Part shown: positions 1 through 11,546 of the stretch, in pieces
Position numbering within the stretch: the stretch's first letter is position 1
Layout of the letters: each line of letters begins with the position of its first letter
Source: Erwinia amylovora
GTDB lineage: Bacteria; Pseudomonadota; Gammaproteobacteria; Enterobacterales; Enterobacteriaceae
Direction: 5' to 3'
DNA length: 64,000 nt
Assembly (NCBI RefSeq): GCF_017161565.1
Contig: NZ_CP066796.1
Span: 2,976,001-3,040,000, forward strand
The notes under the pieces: model-generated
Database searches by the model: none
Seen by the model: only the letters and a program-made list of their open reading frames with translations
What the model was told of the DNA's origin: nothing
Program-made: the position numbers and the translations under genes

Positions 1-2
1 CC

Positions 3-287
3 GTCAGGGCTGGTAATGCTGAACCTGTGGCGAAAAACCAGAGCATTAAGCTGGTGGAAAATGCAGGTGGCGGCAATGTTGACGCTGACTTTACCTATCC
101 TGATAACATCGGCAGCTACGTGGCCGGAACGAAAGTACTGCAGCCTGCAGATGGTAAAGTCTATCAGTGTAAAGAAGGTCCGGTCGCTGGCTGGTGCAAA
201 ATTTACGCTAAAAGCGCTAACCACTATGAGCCAGGCTTAGGTTCTAACTGGGGTGATGCATGGACCGAAGTGGGCGCAGCTAAATAA
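3..287 (+). CDS. Chitin-binding protein, C-terminal part (5' end outside window)
   Basis: The reading frame is open from the left edge, so only the last 94 codons are present. They encode a compact aromatic- and cysteine-containing domain typical of the carbohydrate-binding module family 5/12: a YVAGTKVL strand, DGKVYQCK, GWCKIY, then YEPGLGSNWGDAWTEV. This arrangement binds chitin or GlcNAc polymers. In enterobacteria such modules usually end secreted GbpA-like proteins with an N-terminal lytic polysaccharide monooxygenase domain, or chitinases; the missing N-terminus prevents a choice. An internal ATG at 27 is not needed as a start because the frame continues upstream. A strong terminator follows about 70 bases after the stop. 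Confidence 0.8.
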   Translation, partial: VRAGNAEPVAKNQSIKLVENAGGGNVDADFTYPDNIGSYVAGTKVLQPADGKVYQCKEGPVAGWCKIYAKSANHYEPGLGSNWGDAWTEVGAAK

Positions 288-359
288 GACTCACCCAGTT
301 ATCCGTGATGTTGAATAACCATCTGGCCGCAGTACGGGCCTGATTAAGATGGTCACCCA

Positions 360-394
360 CGCCCTGTCAGCATTCGCTGGCAGGGCGTTTTTTT
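360..394 (+). terminator. Rho-independent terminator of the chitin-binding protein gene
   Basis: Twelve-pair GC-rich stem (360-371 with 376-387, one G-T pair), four-base loop, then seven T (388-394). Confidence 0.9.
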
Positions 395-868
395 ATCTCC
401 CTGCCAGTCGGCAATAACGCTGCGCCTGATTGCCTTTCCCTCTGATATCGCTTACCGCATCAAAACGGATCACTGCGTGGTGACACCGCCAGCTTAGCCG
501 CGCTGAACTCACTCAGTTGACCGCCTTAACCCCTCTACTGCGACCATCTGCACCTGACGGGGAATGCTGTCTGCCGCTGTTGTTGGTACAAACCCGTGTC
601 ACGGCCTGCATCAGGAGGGTGACATGCCATACTGACGCGATGTTATCGTCGCTTGCCAGGCTGTGACGATCAAGGGCGGCTGGCAGCCTGTCCGCCCGCT
701 GATAACCCGCCAGCCATGCAGCCATCAAGGGCAGTGCTATCTGATAACAAGCTTTTGACTCATCGCGATACAAACCGGGCGGCAGAGCAAAGCGGGATGA
801 GTGATGCAGGTGCATCGACGGGCGGGAGCCGGCAGGTCAAGATGAGTGACCGTCAGCGGTTTAGCGAT
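395..868. other. Intergenic stretch with no convincing gene
   Basis: This is the space between the terminators of two convergent units. In E. coli mutT lies directly downstream of secA; no MutT Nudix box is readable here on either strand. Short open frames exist (for example 513-815 minus, 100 codons), but they show no recognisable domain and no clear ribosome-binding site. I see no RNA gene or repeat. Confidence 0.6.
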
Positions 869-896
869 AAAAAAAGGGACGAGCCAGGCTCGTCCC
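869..896 (-). terminator. Rho-independent terminator of secA
   Basis: Perfect ten-base inverted repeat 876-885/887-896 followed on the minus strand by seven T (plus-strand A tract 869-875). It lies 24 bases beyond the secA stop. Confidence 0.9.
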
Positions 897-920
897 CTCT
901 GTGCTGCCAGGCTGGCGTTG

Positions 921-3629
921 TTACGCCAGGCGACCGTGGCACTGCTTATATTTTTTACCCGAACCGCACGGACAAGGGTCGTTACGCCCAACTTTGCGCT
1001 CTCCGCTCTGTTCAGCCAGCGACTGCGCTGCTTCGGTATCGGCGTCCACATGGCTAAGCTGCTGCTGCTGCGCCAGGCGTTCGGACTCCTGGCGGCGCTG
1101 CTCTTCCATCTGCTCCACTTCTTCCGGCATCCGCACCTGTACCTTGCTCAGGGTGCTGACCACTTCATATTTCAGTGATTCCAGCATCGCAGCAAACATG
1201 GCGAAGGATTCACGCTTGTACTCCTGCTTCGGATCTTTCTGCGCGTAGCCACGCAGATGGATCCCCTGACGCAGATAGTCCATCGCCGCGAGGTGCTCTT
1301 TCCACAGCGAGTCGAGGGTTTGTAACATCACGCCCTTCTCGAAGTTGCGCATCATCTCCGCGCCAACCACTTCTTCTTTACGCTGATACTGCTCCTGCGC
1401 CTGCTGCATGATGCGCTCACGCAGCGTCTCTTCATGCAGATTGGGTTCTGCAACCAGCCATTCGTCAATCGGCAATGTCAGGTCGAAGTCATTGCTTAAG
1501 CGCTCCTGCAAGCCCGCGATGTCCCACATCTCTTCCATCGACTGCGGCGGAATATAGCTATCGATGGTGGTTTTGTAGACGTCTTCGCGAATGCTGGCGA
1601 TGGTGTCTGACACATCCGAAACGTCCAGCAGTTCGTTACGCTGCGAGTAGATGGCCCGGCGCTGATCGTTAGCCACATCATCGTATTCCAGCAGCTGTTT
1701 ACGGATGTCAAAGTTGCGGCTCTCGACTTTACGCTGGGCGTTGGCAATCGCTTTGGTCACCCACGGGTGCTCGATCGCTTCGCCTGGCTTCATCCCCAGC
1801 TTGCGCATCATATTGGTGACGCGATCCGAGGCGAAAATGCGCATCAACGCATCTTCCATCGACAGATAGAAGCGGGAAGAGCCCTGGTCCCCCTGGCGGC
1901 CCGAACGGCCGCGCAGCTGGTTATCAATACGGCGTGATTCATGGCGTTCAGTACCGATGATATGCAAACCGCCGGAGGCCAGTACCGCATCGTGGCGAAT
2001 TTTCCACGCGGCTTTAATCGCTTCAATCTGTTCAGCGCTGGCGTCTTCTCCCAGCGCGGCAATCTCTGCCTGCCAGCTGCCGCCCAGCACGATGTCCGTA
2101 CCACGACCCGCCATGTTGGTGGCAATGGTCACCGCGCCCGGCTGGCCCGCCTGGGCAACAATGTCAGCTTCACGCGCGTGGAATTTGGCGTTCAGCACCT
2201 CGTGCTTAATACCGGCGCGGGTCAGTTCACGCGACACCAGTTCAGATTTCTCAATCGAAATGGTGCCGACCAGCACCGGCTGGCCGTTTGCGGTACGCTC
2301 ACGGATGTCTTCAATAATCGCGCCGATCTTCTCCATTTCGGTCATATAGACCAGATCGGACAGATCTTTACGCACCATTGGACGGTTAGTCGGGATAACG
2401 ATGGTGTCCAGCTTATAAATGGAGCTGAATTCGAAGGCTTCGGTATCCGCCGTACCGGTCATCCCGGCCAGTTTGTTGTACAAACGGAAGTAATTCTGGA
2501 AGGTGATAGAGGCCAGCGTCTGGTTCTCGTTCTGGATCTCCACGCCCTCTTTGGCTTCCACCGCCTGGTGCAAGCCGTCAGACCAGCGACGACCCTGCAT
2601 GGTACGGCCGGTGTGCTCATCAACAATGATCACCTCGCCCTCTTTGACGATGTAATCAACGTCACGGGTAAACAGCACATGGGCGCGCAGCGCGGCGGTC
2701 ACATGGTGCATCATCATGATGTTGCCCGGCGAGTAGAGCGATTCGCCCTCGGCCATGATCCCTTCGCTGACCATCAGCTCTTCAACGGCAACCAGCCCGC
2801 GCTCGGTCAGGTGCACCTGACGCGCCTTTTCATCCACCGAGAAGTGACCTTCTCCCTGGAAGCTGTCGGAATCTTCTTTTTCCTGACGGATCAGGTTGGG
2901 GATGATTTTGTTAACCTTGATATACAACTCTGAGCTGTCTTCGGCAGGGCCGGAGATAATCAGCGGCGTACGCGCTTCGTCGATCAGGATCGAATCGACC
3001 TCATCCACCAGCGCATAGTTCAGCTTACGCTGTACGCGCTCTTCCGGGCTGAAAGCCATGTTATCGCGCAGATAGTCAAAACCATACTCGTTGTTAGTGC
3101 CGTAAGTGATATCTGCCGCATAGGCTTCACGCTTGGCCGGTGCCGGCATGCCCGGCAGGTTAATGCCGATGCTCAGGCCAAGGAATTCGAACAGCGGGCG
3201 GTTGTTTTCCGCGTCGCGCTGGGCCAGATAGTCATTAACCGTAACAACGTGAACCCCTTTGCCGGACAGCGCGTTAAGGTAAGCAGGCAGCGTGGCCGTC
3301 AGGGTTTTACCTTCACCGGTGCGCATCTCGGCAATACAGCGATCGTTCAGCACCATGCCGCCCAGCAGCTGCACATCGAAGTGACGCATGCCGAATACGC
3401 GCTTACTGGCTTCGCGCACGGTGGCAAATGCTTCCGGGATCAGGCTTTCCAGCTCTTCGTCTTTCTCCAGACGCGCACGGAACTCAACGGTTTTCGCTTT
3501 CAGCTCGTCGTCGGACAGCTTGACGAAATCCGCTTCCATTTTATTGATTTGCTCTACTACTTTACGCATGCGGCGCAGAGTACGGTCATTGCTGCTACCA
3601 AAGACTTTGGTTAATAGTTTGATTAACAT
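921..3629 (-). CDS. secA: Protein translocase ATPase SecA
   Basis: Motor ATPase that pushes unfolded preproteins through the SecYEG channel of the inner membrane. The 902-residue product matches the usual enterobacterial length (901). Visible features are the nucleotide-binding loop in MRTGEGKTL near residue 105, the [16 protein letters not shown] segment (DEAD-type motif II) near 210, the second helicase fold with MAGRGTDI and [13 protein letters not shown], and the C-terminal zinc-binding tail [14 protein letters not shown] that contacts SecB and lipid. It follows secM by 71 bases; in E. coli, stalling of ribosomes on SecM opens the secA start region, and the same arrangement is kept here. 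A strong terminator follows. Confidence 0.98.
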   Translation of the reverse strand: MLIKLLTKVFGSSNDRTLRRMRKVVEQINKMEADFVKLSDDELKAKTVEFRARLEKDEELESLIPEAFATVREASKRVFGMRHFDVQLLGGMVLNDRCIAEMRTGEGKTLTATLPAYLNALSGKGVHVVTVNDYLAQRDAENNRPLFEFLGLSIGINLPGMPAPAKREAYAADITYGTNNEYGFDYLRDNMAFSPEERVQRKLNYALVDEVDSILIDEARTPLIISGPAEDSSELYIKVNKIIPNLIRQEKEDSDSFQGEGHFSVDEKARQVHLTERGLVAVEELMVSEGIMAEGESLYSPGNIMMMHHVTAALRAHVLFTRDVDYIVKEGEVIIVDEHTGRTMQGRRWSDGLHQAVEAKEGVEIQNENQTLASITFQNYFRLYNKLAGMTGTADTEAFEFSSIYKLDTIVIPTNRPMVRKDLSDLVYMTEMEKIGAIIEDIRERTANGQPVLVGTISIEKSELVSRELTRAGIKHEVLNAKFHAREADIVAQAGQPGAVTIATNMAGRGTDIVLGGSWQAEIAALGEDASAEQIEAIKAAWKIRHDAVLASGGLHIIGTERHESRRIDNQLRGRSGRQGDQGSSRFYLSMEDALMRIFASDRVTNMMRKLGMKPGEAIEHPWVTKAIANAQRKVESRNFDIRKQLLEYDDVANDQRRAIYSQRNELLDVSDVSDTIASIREDVYKTTIDSYIPPQSMEEMWDIAGLQERLSNDFDLTLPIDEWLVAEPNLHEETLRERIMQQAQEQYQRKEEVVGAEMMRNFEKGVMLQTLDSLWKEHLAAMDYLRQGIHLRGYAQKDPKQEYKRESFAMFAAMLESLKYEVVSTLSKVQVRMPEEVEQMEEQRRQESERLAQQQQLSHVDADTEAAQSLAEQSGERKVGRNDPCPCGSGKKYKQCHGRLA

Positions 3630-3700
3630 GGTTAATAATTTCTCTCAGTCACTGCCACAGGCAGTAAGCACTTAATATTTGATTTGAAAAGACGCGTCTG

Positions 3701-4204
3701 TTAACGAAGTCGCGTGGACGGCCCGGCGCGAATGCCGCAAACCTGGGCCAGCCACAGGCCGATGTGATGGTGCGTGGAGACGGTGATCGGGCGCCGGGTG
3801 GTATGGCGAATAATTACCGGCGGCCTGGCTTCGCGCGTCAACAGGGTGTTTAACGTTTCCAGCAGCGCCAGCTTATGCGCTTCCAGCGGGGCGGCTGCGG
3901 CCACCGGTGAAACAGAAGGCGTAAGAGAAAATGAGAGATGGCGGATCACCGTGCGGATCGCATGCTGATGCCAGTAATCCACGCTGAACGAGGACCGACG
4001 CACGCCATCCTGTTGCATGACCAGACGGTCAATACGCGTAGCGCTGCCAATATTCAGGCTTCGTGACGAGGTTTCTGCTAAGGTAATGCGATCGTGTGCT
4101 GACGCCTGGGGCAAACCAAAACTCGCCGCGACCATCCCCAACAGGAGATGCGGCCAGAAATAGCGTCTGCCAAATTGTCGCCAACGATTTAGAATACCGA
4201 TCAC
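3701..4204 (-). CDS. secM: Secretion monitor SecM, variant arrest peptide
   Basis: Regulatory secreted peptide, 167 residues (E. coli 170), whose C-terminal arrest sequence stalls its own ribosome until SecA pulls on it, which raises secA translation. Conserved parts are the start GILNRWRQFGRRYFWPHLLL with its long signal peptide ending near ASA, and the middle block SVDYWHQHAIRTVIRHLSF. The end reads HHIGLWLAQVCGIRAGP followed by five residues. Trp (151) and GIRAGP (157-162) keep the E. coli spacing, but the position equal to Phe150 is His and that equal to Ile156 is Leu. secA lies directly downstream. The start codon is only 22 bases from the divergent DUF721 gene start. Confidence 0.93.
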   Translation of the reverse strand: MIGILNRWRQFGRRYFWPHLLLGMVAASFGLPQASAHDRITLAETSSRSLNIGSATRIDRLVMQQDGVRRSSFSVDYWHQHAIRTVIRHLSFSLTPSVSPVAAAAPLEAHKLALLETLNTLLTREARPPVIIRHTTRRPITVSTHHHIGLWLAQVCGIRAGPSTRLR

Positions 4205-4226
4205 TGTGTTCCGCCGGAGCTTATCT

Positions 4227-4742
4227 ATGCGCGATAGTCGCCCACAATCTATTGAAAGTTTCTTCGATCAGGCTCAGGAACAGAGCGTGCTGCAACATGT
4301 GCAGCAGCGCGCCATCGCGCTGAACAAGCTGAATCGCGCTGTTCAGGGAGCGATCCCCGCACAGCTGCATCCCTGGTGCCGCGTGGCCAATTTCCGTCAG
4401 GGCATTCTGGTGATCGAAACGGCCAACGCCAACTGGATGATGCGCTTACGCTATGAGCAATCCAGTTTGCTGTCAGCTTTACGAGCGCAAATATTACCAT
4501 CATTGACGTCGATCGACATCAGGATAAATCCATCGTTGGCGGCAAAAGGTCAGCAAACTGTGCAAGAAAGCAGCACTCGGCTGGCAAAAGAAGATAAACC
4601 GCCTTTAAGACAGCTTAGTGAACAAAGCGCGGAGGTTTTACGCGGAGTAGCGAGCCGAAGCCCGGAAAAACTGAAAAATGTTTTAGAACGACTGGCCTCG
4701 CTGGCCGGAGAGAGTGCCAACTCAACCAGTCGTAATAAATAG
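4227..4742 (+). CDS. DUF721 / DciA-like protein
   Basis: A 171-residue protein. Residues about 35-100 fit the DUF721 pattern: LNRAVQGAIPAQLHPWC, a short beta hairpin RQGILVIETANANWMMRLR, then a helix LLSALRAQILP and a strand SIDIRI. In bacteria without DnaC, DUF721 proteins (DciA) load or guide the replicative helicase DnaB. Enterobacteria normally use DnaC, so the role here is unknown. The C-terminal 70 residues are polar and probably disordered. ATG at 4227 is chosen because GGAG lies eight bases upstream; a GTG at 4206 is possible but lacks such a site. The gene points opposite to its neighbours, between lpxC and secM, with a three-base gap to the lpxC stop. Confidence 0.8.
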   Translation: MRDSRPQSIESFFDQAQEQSVLQHVQQRAIALNKLNRAVQGAIPAQLHPWCRVANFRQGILVIETANANWMMRLRYEQSSLLSALRAQILPSLTSIDIRINPSLAAKGQQTVQESSTRLAKEDKPPLRQLSEQSAEVLRGVASRSPEKLKNVLERLASLAGESANSTSRNK

Positions 4743-4745
4743 TGC

Positions 4746-5681
<936 letters not shown>

Positions 5682-5722
5682 TTAGAAATACTGCCGTCAG
5701 AATATGCTACTGACAGGATAGT

Positions 5723-5751
5723 ATTTTAACACAAAGAGCGGAGCAACCCAA
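5723..5751 (-). promoter_or_regulatory. Probable lpxC promoter
   Basis: On the minus strand TTGGGT (5746-5751) and TAAAAT (5723-5728) are separated by 17 bases, in the gap between ftsZ and lpxC and about 60 bases before the lpxC start. Prediction from sequence only. Confidence 0.5.
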
Positions 5752-5764
5752 TTTCAGGACATTC

Positions 5765-6919
5765 TTAATCTGCCTGCTTACGCAAGAAGGCCGGAATATC
5801 CAGATAGTCTGGCTCTTTGTTTGGTTGTGTACCCGGCTCGTTGACCACTTTCGCAGCAGGTTTCTGTTCCTGCGGCAGCGGGGACATGCCGTGCTGCTGG
5901 TAACGATGATCCATCACCGGCTGAGCAGGCTGTTTGTTGGTGACCAGGGTGATTTCCGGGCGTTTATCCATGCCGATACCGGTGGCAACGACGGTCACGC
6001 GCAGCTCATCGTTCATCTCTGGGTCCAGAGAGGTACCGATCACCACGGTCGCATTGTCCGAGGCGAATGCACGGATGGTGTTACCCACGGTTTCAAACTC
6101 ATCCAGACGCAGATCGAAACCGGCGGTGATGTTAACCAGCACACCACGCGCACCGGAGAGATCGATATCTTCCAGTAACGGGCTGGAGATAGCCATTTCA
6201 GCCGCCTCTTCCGCACGGTCCTCACCACAGGCCACGCCAGAACCCATCATGGCGTAGCCCATTTCGGACATCACGGTGCGCACGTCGGCGAAGTCAACGT
6301 TCATCAGGCCCGGACGGGTAATCAGTTCAGCGATACCCTGCACGGCGCCTTTCAGCACATCGTTAGCGGCACCGAATGCGTCCAGCAAAGAAATTCCGCG
6401 GCCCAGCACTTTCAGCAGCTTGTCGTTAGGAATGGTGATCAGGGAATCAACATGCTTGGACAGCTCGGCGATACCCTGTTCAGCAAAGGCCATGCGTTTT
6501 TTGCCTTCGAAGTTGAACGGTTTAGTGACCACCGCAACGGTCAGAATACCCAGATCTTTTGCCACTTCCGCGACGACCGGCGCAGCACCGGTACCGGTAC
6601 CGCCGCCCATACCTGCGGCGATAAACACCATGTCTGCACCTTCCAGCGCCTGACGCAATGCTTCACGGTCTTCTTCTGCCGAGTTGCGGCCGACTTCCGG
6701 GTTGGCGCCCGCGCCGAGGCCTTTAGTGATGCCGTTACCGATCTGAATGGTCTGTCCCACAGCCGTTTTGCGCAACGCCTGAGCATCGGTGTTTACCGCG
6801 AAGAACTCAACACCTTCGATACGTTCACGCACCATATGCTCTACAGCGTTACCGCCGCCGCCACCGACGCCGATGACTTTAATCACCGCGTCATTGGTTA
6901 GTTCCATTGGTTCAAACAT
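5765..6919 (-). CDS. ftsZ: Cell division GTPase FtsZ
   Basis: Tubulin-like GTPase that polymerises into the Z ring at mid-cell; 384 residues (E. coli 383). Seen in order: [11 protein letters not shown] near residue 20, the tubulin signature GGGTGTGA near 105, the T7-loop segment [12 protein letters not shown] near 205, a variable linker rich in Gln/Pro (about 320-370), and the conserved C-terminal peptide [14 protein letters not shown] that binds FtsA and ZipA. It is the last dcw gene, 72 bases after ftsA. Confidence 0.98.
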   Translation of the reverse strand: MFEPMELTNDAVIKVIGVGGGGGNAVEHMVRERIEGVEFFAVNTDAQALRKTAVGQTIQIGNGITKGLGAGANPEVGRNSAEEDREALRQALEGADMVFIAAGMGGGTGTGAAPVVAEVAKDLGILTVAVVTKPFNFEGKKRMAFAEQGIAELSKHVDSLITIPNDKLLKVLGRGISLLDAFGAANDVLKGAVQGIAELITRPGLMNVDFADVRTVMSEMGYAMMGSGVACGEDRAEEAAEMAISSPLLEDIDLSGARGVLVNITAGFDLRLDEFETVGNTIRAFASDNATVVIGTSLDPEMNDELRVTVVATGIGMDKRPEITLVTNKQPAQPVMDHRYQQHGMSPLPQEQKPAAKVVNEPGTQPNKEPDYLDIPAFLRKQAD

Positions 6920-6991
6920 AATTTCTCTCCGTTATGTGCCGTTCGCCTGGAGATCACTAAGTGCATATAGCATGATCCCCTTTGGTAAAAA

Positions 6992-8248
6992 TTAAAACTC
7001 TTTTCTCAGCCAGCTGTTGATTTTCTTGAACCAGTTACCGACTGAGGCTCTTTTTTCTATATCGGCTTCGCCATTAAGGTGAGATTCTTTGCCGTAATGC
7101 AGTAAGCCAACCGCCGTTGAGTAATACGGCTCCTGCGCATAATCCGTTAATCCGGTAATGTTCAGCGGCTGCCCGATACGCACCTGGGTATGGAATACGC
7201 GCTGGGCGCACGCCGCCAGTCCTTCAATTTGCGCCGCGCCGCCGGTCAGAACGATACCGGCGGCAAGGTGGTGTTTAACGCCCTGCTGGCGCAGCTGTTC
7301 CTGCAATTGCAGGATCTCATCGTTGACCAGGTTAAGCAGCTCGGCGTAGCGCGGTTCAATGACTTCCGCCAGCGTCTGGCGCTGCAGGCTGCGCGGAGGC
7401 CGGCCGCCCACGCTGGGCACTTCGACATTTTCGTCTTTACCGACGATAGAGCCAAGCGCACAGCCATGACGCACTTTGATCGCTTCCGCGTCAGTAGGTG
7501 GCGTACCAAAAGCATAGGCTATATCGCTGGTTACGACGTTACCCGCATACGGGATCACCTTGCTATGGCGCAATGCGCCGCCGGTATAAACGGCAATATC
7601 CATCGTCCCTCCGCCGACATCCACCACGCAGACGCCCAGCTCGCGCTCATCTTCCGTCAATACTGCAAAGCTAGATGCCAGACCGGCAAAAATCAATTGA
7701 TCCACCTTGAGACCACAGCGCTCTACCGCTTTGACGATGTTCTTCGCCATGTCGTTATGACAGGTGATCAGGTGGACTTTCGCCTGCATACGCACGCCGG
7801 ATAAGCCGACCGGGTTTTTAATGCCTTCCTGGTAATCGATCGCATATTCCTGCGGGATCACATGAAGGATGCGGTGTTCATCGCGCACACGGACGGATTT
7901 AGCCGTATGTACCACATTTTCCACATCTTCCTGGGTTACTTCTTCTTCGGAAATAGGAACCATCCCTATTTCGTTCTGGCAACTGATATGTTTACCGGAT
8001 AATGCAAGGTAAACTGAGGAAATCTGGCAGTCCGCCATCAGTTCTGCCTGGTCGATGGCGCGCTGCACGCATTTCACCACCGATTCCAGATCGTTGACGC
8101 CGCCTTTGTCCATACCGCGCGACGGGCAGCTGCCCGCCCCGATGATATTGACCATGCCATCAGGCAGCACTTCTCCTACCAGGGCGGCAACTTTAGCCGT
8201 ACCTATCTCGAGTCCAACTACCAGTTTTCTGTCCGTCGACTTGATCAT
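6992..8248 (-). CDS. ftsA: Cell division protein FtsA
   Basis: Actin-like ATPase that tethers FtsZ to the membrane; 418 residues (E. coli 420). The N-terminal phosphate loop [19 protein letters not shown], the motif [13 protein letters not shown] near residue 205 and the TGGAAQIEG loop near 335 are actin-fold hallmarks. The last 15 residues ([15 protein letters not shown]) form the amphipathic membrane-targeting helix. Its ATG overlaps the ftsQ stop by four bases, suggesting translational coupling. Confidence 0.98.
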   Translation of the reverse strand: MIKSTDRKLVVGLEIGTAKVAALVGEVLPDGMVNIIGAGSCPSRGMDKGGVNDLESVVKCVQRAIDQAELMADCQISSVYLALSGKHISCQNEIGMVPISEEEVTQEDVENVVHTAKSVRVRDEHRILHVIPQEYAIDYQEGIKNPVGLSGVRMQAKVHLITCHNDMAKNIVKAVERCGLKVDQLIFAGLASSFAVLTEDERELGVCVVDVGGGTMDIAVYTGGALRHSKVIPYAGNVVTSDIAYAFGTPPTDAEAIKVRHGCALGSIVGKDENVEVPSVGGRPPRSLQRQTLAEVIEPRYAELLNLVNDEILQLQEQLRQQGVKHHLAAGIVLTGGAAQIEGLAACAQRVFHTQVRIGQPLNITGLTDYAQEPYYSTAVGLLHYGKESHLNGEADIEKRASVGNWFKKINSWLRKEF

Positions 8249-9084
8249 TGTTGTTTAACCTGTGCCTGATTCTGTTGCTGATTATCGTCAGCGGCCGCCA
8301 CGGGAGCCGTCTTCCACCCTACTGCCGCGCCAGAGTCGTAACGCAGGTCTACATAGGTAACACGTTTATTCTCCGCCTGCGCCTGCTGTTGCAGGGTTGG
8401 GAATAAGGCGATAAAGCGCTGCAGCCGCTTCATATCGTCGTTACGCCCTAACTCCAGACGGATATCGTCCTCTAACACCAGCTGCCATGAACGCCGTGCG
8501 GTCATGGATGCCGCTTTCACTTTCAGTTTGCTGACGGCCAGCGCATCGCTCATCTGACGAAAGCCAGCCAGCACCTCTGACTCACTCCCCTCTGGCCCAT
8601 ATAACATCGGCATGCTCTCCTTGCCGATATGACTGGTGGGAACGCTGAATGATTTACCGTCCGCATCAACCAGATGCACATCGTTCCAACGCGCAACCGG
8701 AACATACTCAACCAGATGGATTTTCAATTCGTCCGGCCACTGCTTGCGTACGCTAACCTGCTGGATCCACGACAGGCGCTCGATCTGCTGCTGGATAATA
8801 TTGACATCCTGCGCCATAAATGTGCCCGGCTCGCCAAGCGATAAAATGGCCTGACGAATATCATCATTAGTGGTGAAGTGCTTCTGCCCGGTGACCACCA
8901 GCCTCGACAGCGGCAGCCGTGAGGCATCGTTCATCCACTTCAGTACCACCAACCCGCCCGCCAGCATCACGCCTATCACCATCAGCAGAAAGACGATCCC
9001 GGCAAGCCGTGAGCCGTTGCTGCGCCCGGTGCGCGCTTTTTCCTGCGCTTCACGCTGACGAACATTCAGAGCTGCCTGAGACAT
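8245..9084 (-). CDS. ftsQ: Cell division protein FtsQ
   Basis: Bitopic inner-membrane protein of the divisome that joins FtsB and FtsL; 279 residues. A short basic cytoplasmic tail is followed by one membrane segment (about 29-50, [20 protein letters not shown]). The periplasmic POTRA domain begins with [20 protein letters not shown], and the beta domain includes [20 protein letters not shown]. The C-terminal tail is Gln-rich. One base separates it from ddlB upstream; it overlaps ftsA downstream. Confidence 0.97.
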   Translation of the reverse strand: MSQAALNVRQREAQEKARTGRSNGSRLAGIVFLLMVIGVMLAGGLVVLKWMNDASRLPLSRLVVTGQKHFTTNDDIRQAILSLGEPGTFMAQDVNIIQQQIERLSWIQQVSVRKQWPDELKIHLVEYVPVARWNDVHLVDADGKSFSVPTSHIGKESMPMLYGPEGSESEVLAGFRQMSDALAVSKLKVKAASMTARRSWQLVLEDDIRLELGRNDDMKRLQRFIALFPTLQQQAQAENKRVTYVDLRYDSGAAVGWKTAPVAAADDNQQQNQAQVKQQ

Positions 9085-9085
9085 A

Positions 9086-10006
9086 TCAGTCGGCCAGTTC
9101 CAGAATGCGTGCTACCAGCTGCGAAAAACTCATACCGGCCTGTTTTGCCGCCATCGGCACCAGGCTGTGGCTGGTCATCCCCGGGGAGGTGTTAACCTCC
9201 AGCAGGTAAAAACGCCCGTCGCCCCCCATCATCACATCTACGCGGCCCCAGCCGCTGCAACCGAGCGCATTCCATGCCGAAATGGTCAGTTCGCGTAATT
9301 CCGCTTCCTGATCGGCGCTCAGTCCTGACGGGCAGAAATATTGAGTCTCGTCAGAAAAGTATTTAGCATCGTAGTCATAGAATTCACTGGCGGTCTGAAT
9401 ACGGATGGAGGGCAGAATGTCTGTGCCCAGTACGCCCACGGTGTACTCCGGGCCGCTAAGAAACGCTTCTACCAGCACTTCGTGGTCAAAACGGAACGCC
9501 TCTTCCAGCGCAGCCTGTAACTCTGACGCCTGATTCACGCGTGAAATACCGACGCTGGAGCCTTCACGGCTGGGTTTGACGAACAGCGGTAACCCCAGCG
9601 CGTCGATACTGGCCATCACCTGTGCATCCAATCCGGCATCCATCTGTGCACGGGTCAGCGCCACAAAGGGCGATACCGGCAGCCCACAGCCCTGCCACAA
9701 ATATTTGCTGCGCAGTTTGTCCATGGTGATCGCCGAGGCCATCACGCCGCTGCCGGTATAAGGGATGTTCAGAAACTCCAGTACGCCCTGTAAGGTGCCA
9801 TCTTCACCACCGCGCCCGTGCAGCGCGATGAAAGCTTTTTCGAAGCCCTCTTCTTTCAGGCGCGTCACCGGAAAATCACGAATGTCTACCGGATATGCAT
9901 CAATGCCTGCTTCCTGCAGCCCTTTCAGGACCGCAGTGCCGGACAACAGCGAAACATCACGCTCTGCGGAGGTTCCACCCAGCAATACCGCTACTTTCTC
10001 AGCCAT
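9086..10006 (-). CDS. ddlB: D-alanine--D-alanine ligase DdlB
   Basis: ATP-grasp enzyme that joins two D-alanines for the peptidoglycan stem peptide. Starting at [20 protein letters not shown] the product has 306 residues, the E. coli length; an ATG four codons upstream is ignored. Characteristic parts are [12 protein letters not shown] near residue 63, the ATP-binding [15 protein letters not shown] near 144, and the metal/substrate segment [18 protein letters not shown] near 268. The start lies inside the end of murC (eight-base overlap), as expected for coupled dcw genes. Confidence 0.97.
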   Translation of the reverse strand: MAEKVAVLLGGTSAERDVSLLSGTAVLKGLQEAGIDAYPVDIRDFPVTRLKEEGFEKAFIALHGRGGEDGTLQGVLEFLNIPYTGSGVMASAITMDKLRSKYLWQGCGLPVSPFVALTRAQMDAGLDAQVMASIDALGLPLFVKPSREGSSVGISRVNQASELQAALEEAFRFDHEVLVEAFLSGPEYTVGVLGTDILPSIRIQTASEFYDYDAKYFSDETQYFCPSGLSADQEAELRELTISAWNALGCSGWGRVDVMMGGDGRFYLLEVNTSPGMTSHSLVPMAAKQAGMSFSQLVARILELAD

Positions 10007-11474
10007 GATGATCCTCACTGTGGGTCTTTAACTGTAATTTAACCTCTGCCAGGGTGCGGGCAATACGTCCGACGTTTCCGGCACCCTGAACCAAAATCAG
10101 ATCGTTGCCGGTTAACTTAGGCAACAGCATTTCCAGCACCGCATCGTGGTCGGAGACCAGAATCGGATCCACCTTGCCGCGACCGCGGATGGTGCGGCAC
10201 AGCGCACGGCTGTCCGCGCCCGCTATCGGTGACTCACCGGCAGAATAGACATCCAGCATCAGCAGCACGTCTACCTGCGACAGCACGTTAGCGAAATCGT
10301 CATACAGATCGCGCGTACGGGTATAGCGGTGCGGCTGGAAAATCATCACCAGATTTTTATCTGGCCAGCCAGCCCGCGCCGCCTTAATGGTGACGTCCAC
10401 TTCCGTTGGATGATGGCCATAATCGTCAACCAGCATCGCCGTACCGGCGCTGCCGTTCACTGGCGCCAGCGGATATTCGCCGAGAAAGTCAAAGCGCCGT
10501 CCGGTGCCCTGGAAGCTCTCCAACGCGTTGAGAATGTCTTCATCTTCGATATTCTCTTCGGTGGCCACCGCCACCGCTGCGGCGGCATTCAGCGCGTTAT
10601 GACGTCCCGGCGCGTTGAGCGTGACCTGCATCAGCGGCTTGTCATGGCGCACCAGGGTAAAGTGCCCCTGCGCCCCCAGCTGCTGGTAGTTCTCAACGCG
10701 CACGTCGGCGTCGTCGCTGAAGCCGTAGGTGGTGATCTGGCGTCCCACACGTGGGATCAGATCGCGGATCACCGCATCATCAACACAGAGTACCGCACGA
10801 CCGTAAAACGGCAGATTGTGCAAAAAGTTAATAAAGGTTTGCTTTAAATTTTCGAAGTCGCCGTGGTAGGTATCCATATGATCGGCTTCGATATTAGTGA
10901 CAATCGCCACCATCGGCTGCAGATGGAGGAACGACGCATCGCTCTCATCCGCCTCCGCTATCAGATAACGGCTGCTTCCCAGGCGCGCATGGGTTCCCGC
11001 CGCTTTCACCAGCCCGCCATTGACGAAGGTGGGATCGAGGCCCCCTTCGGCGTAAATGCTCGACACCATCGCGGTGGTGGTGGTTTTGCCATGCGTACCG
11101 GCCACGGCAATACCATGACGGAAGCGCATCAGTTCAGCCAGCATCTCGGCACGGCGGATCACCGGAATACGCGCTTCACGCGCGGCAACCACTTCCGGGT
11201 TGTCCTGTGAGACGGCGGTTGATACCACCACCACGCTGGCATCGCTGACGTTTTCCGGGCGATGATTAAAATAAATCGTGGCGCCCAGCGCGCTCAGATG
11301 CCGGGTTACGGCGTTAGGAGCCAGGTCGGAACCGCTGATCTCATAACCTTCATTGGCTAACACTTCGGCAATACCGCCCATGCCGGCACCACCGATGCCA
11401 ACGAAATGGATGTGCCGGACGCGACGCATCTCGGGCACGATAGAACGCAGTTTTGCCAGTTGTTGTGGATTCAT
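9999..11474 (-). CDS. murC: UDP-N-acetylmuramate--L-alanine ligase MurC
   Basis: First of the four Mur ligases; adds L-Ala to UDP-MurNAc in the cytoplasm. The start [20 protein letters not shown] gives 491 residues as in E. coli; the ATG nine codons upstream is not supported by homology. The N-terminal Rossmann-like [17 protein letters not shown] binds UDP; the ATP loop is [12 protein letters not shown] near 120; [13 protein letters not shown] near 345 is in the hinge region. A 72-base gap separates it from murG and it overlaps ddlB. Confidence 0.98.
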   Translation of the reverse strand: MNPQQLAKLRSIVPEMRRVRHIHFVGIGGAGMGGIAEVLANEGYEISGSDLAPNAVTRHLSALGATIYFNHRPENVSDASVVVVSTAVSQDNPEVVAAREARIPVIRRAEMLAELMRFRHGIAVAGTHGKTTTTAMVSSIYAEGGLDPTFVNGGLVKAAGTHARLGSSRYLIAEADESDASFLHLQPMVAIVTNIEADHMDTYHGDFENLKQTFINFLHNLPFYGRAVLCVDDAVIRDLIPRVGRQITTYGFSDDADVRVENYQQLGAQGHFTLVRHDKPLMQVTLNAPGRHNALNAAAAVAVATEENIEDEDILNALESFQGTGRRFDFLGEYPLAPVNGSAGTAMLVDDYGHHPTEVDVTIKAARAGWPDKNLVMIFQPHRYTRTRDLYDDFANVLSQVDVLLMLDVYSAGESPIAGADSRALCRTIRGRGKVDPILVSDHDAVLEMLLPKLTGNDLILVQGAGNVGRIARTLAEVKLQLKTHSEDHHG

Positions 11475-11546
11475 CTCTTCTGCCTGCCGGTGTGATATCA
11501 CACCTTTTGTTCCGGGGCGGGCTTATCTGCCCCACGTAAAGTATCT

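Noticed and set aside
513..815. 100-codon minus-strand frame between the chitin-binding gene and secA
   Set aside because: No recognisable domain, weak start context, and overlapping frames of similar length on the other strand; looks like chance in GC-rich DNA.
1941..2933. 330-codon plus-strand frame opposite secA
   Set aside because: Shadow of the secA codons; composition follows the antisense of a conserved gene and no domain is visible.
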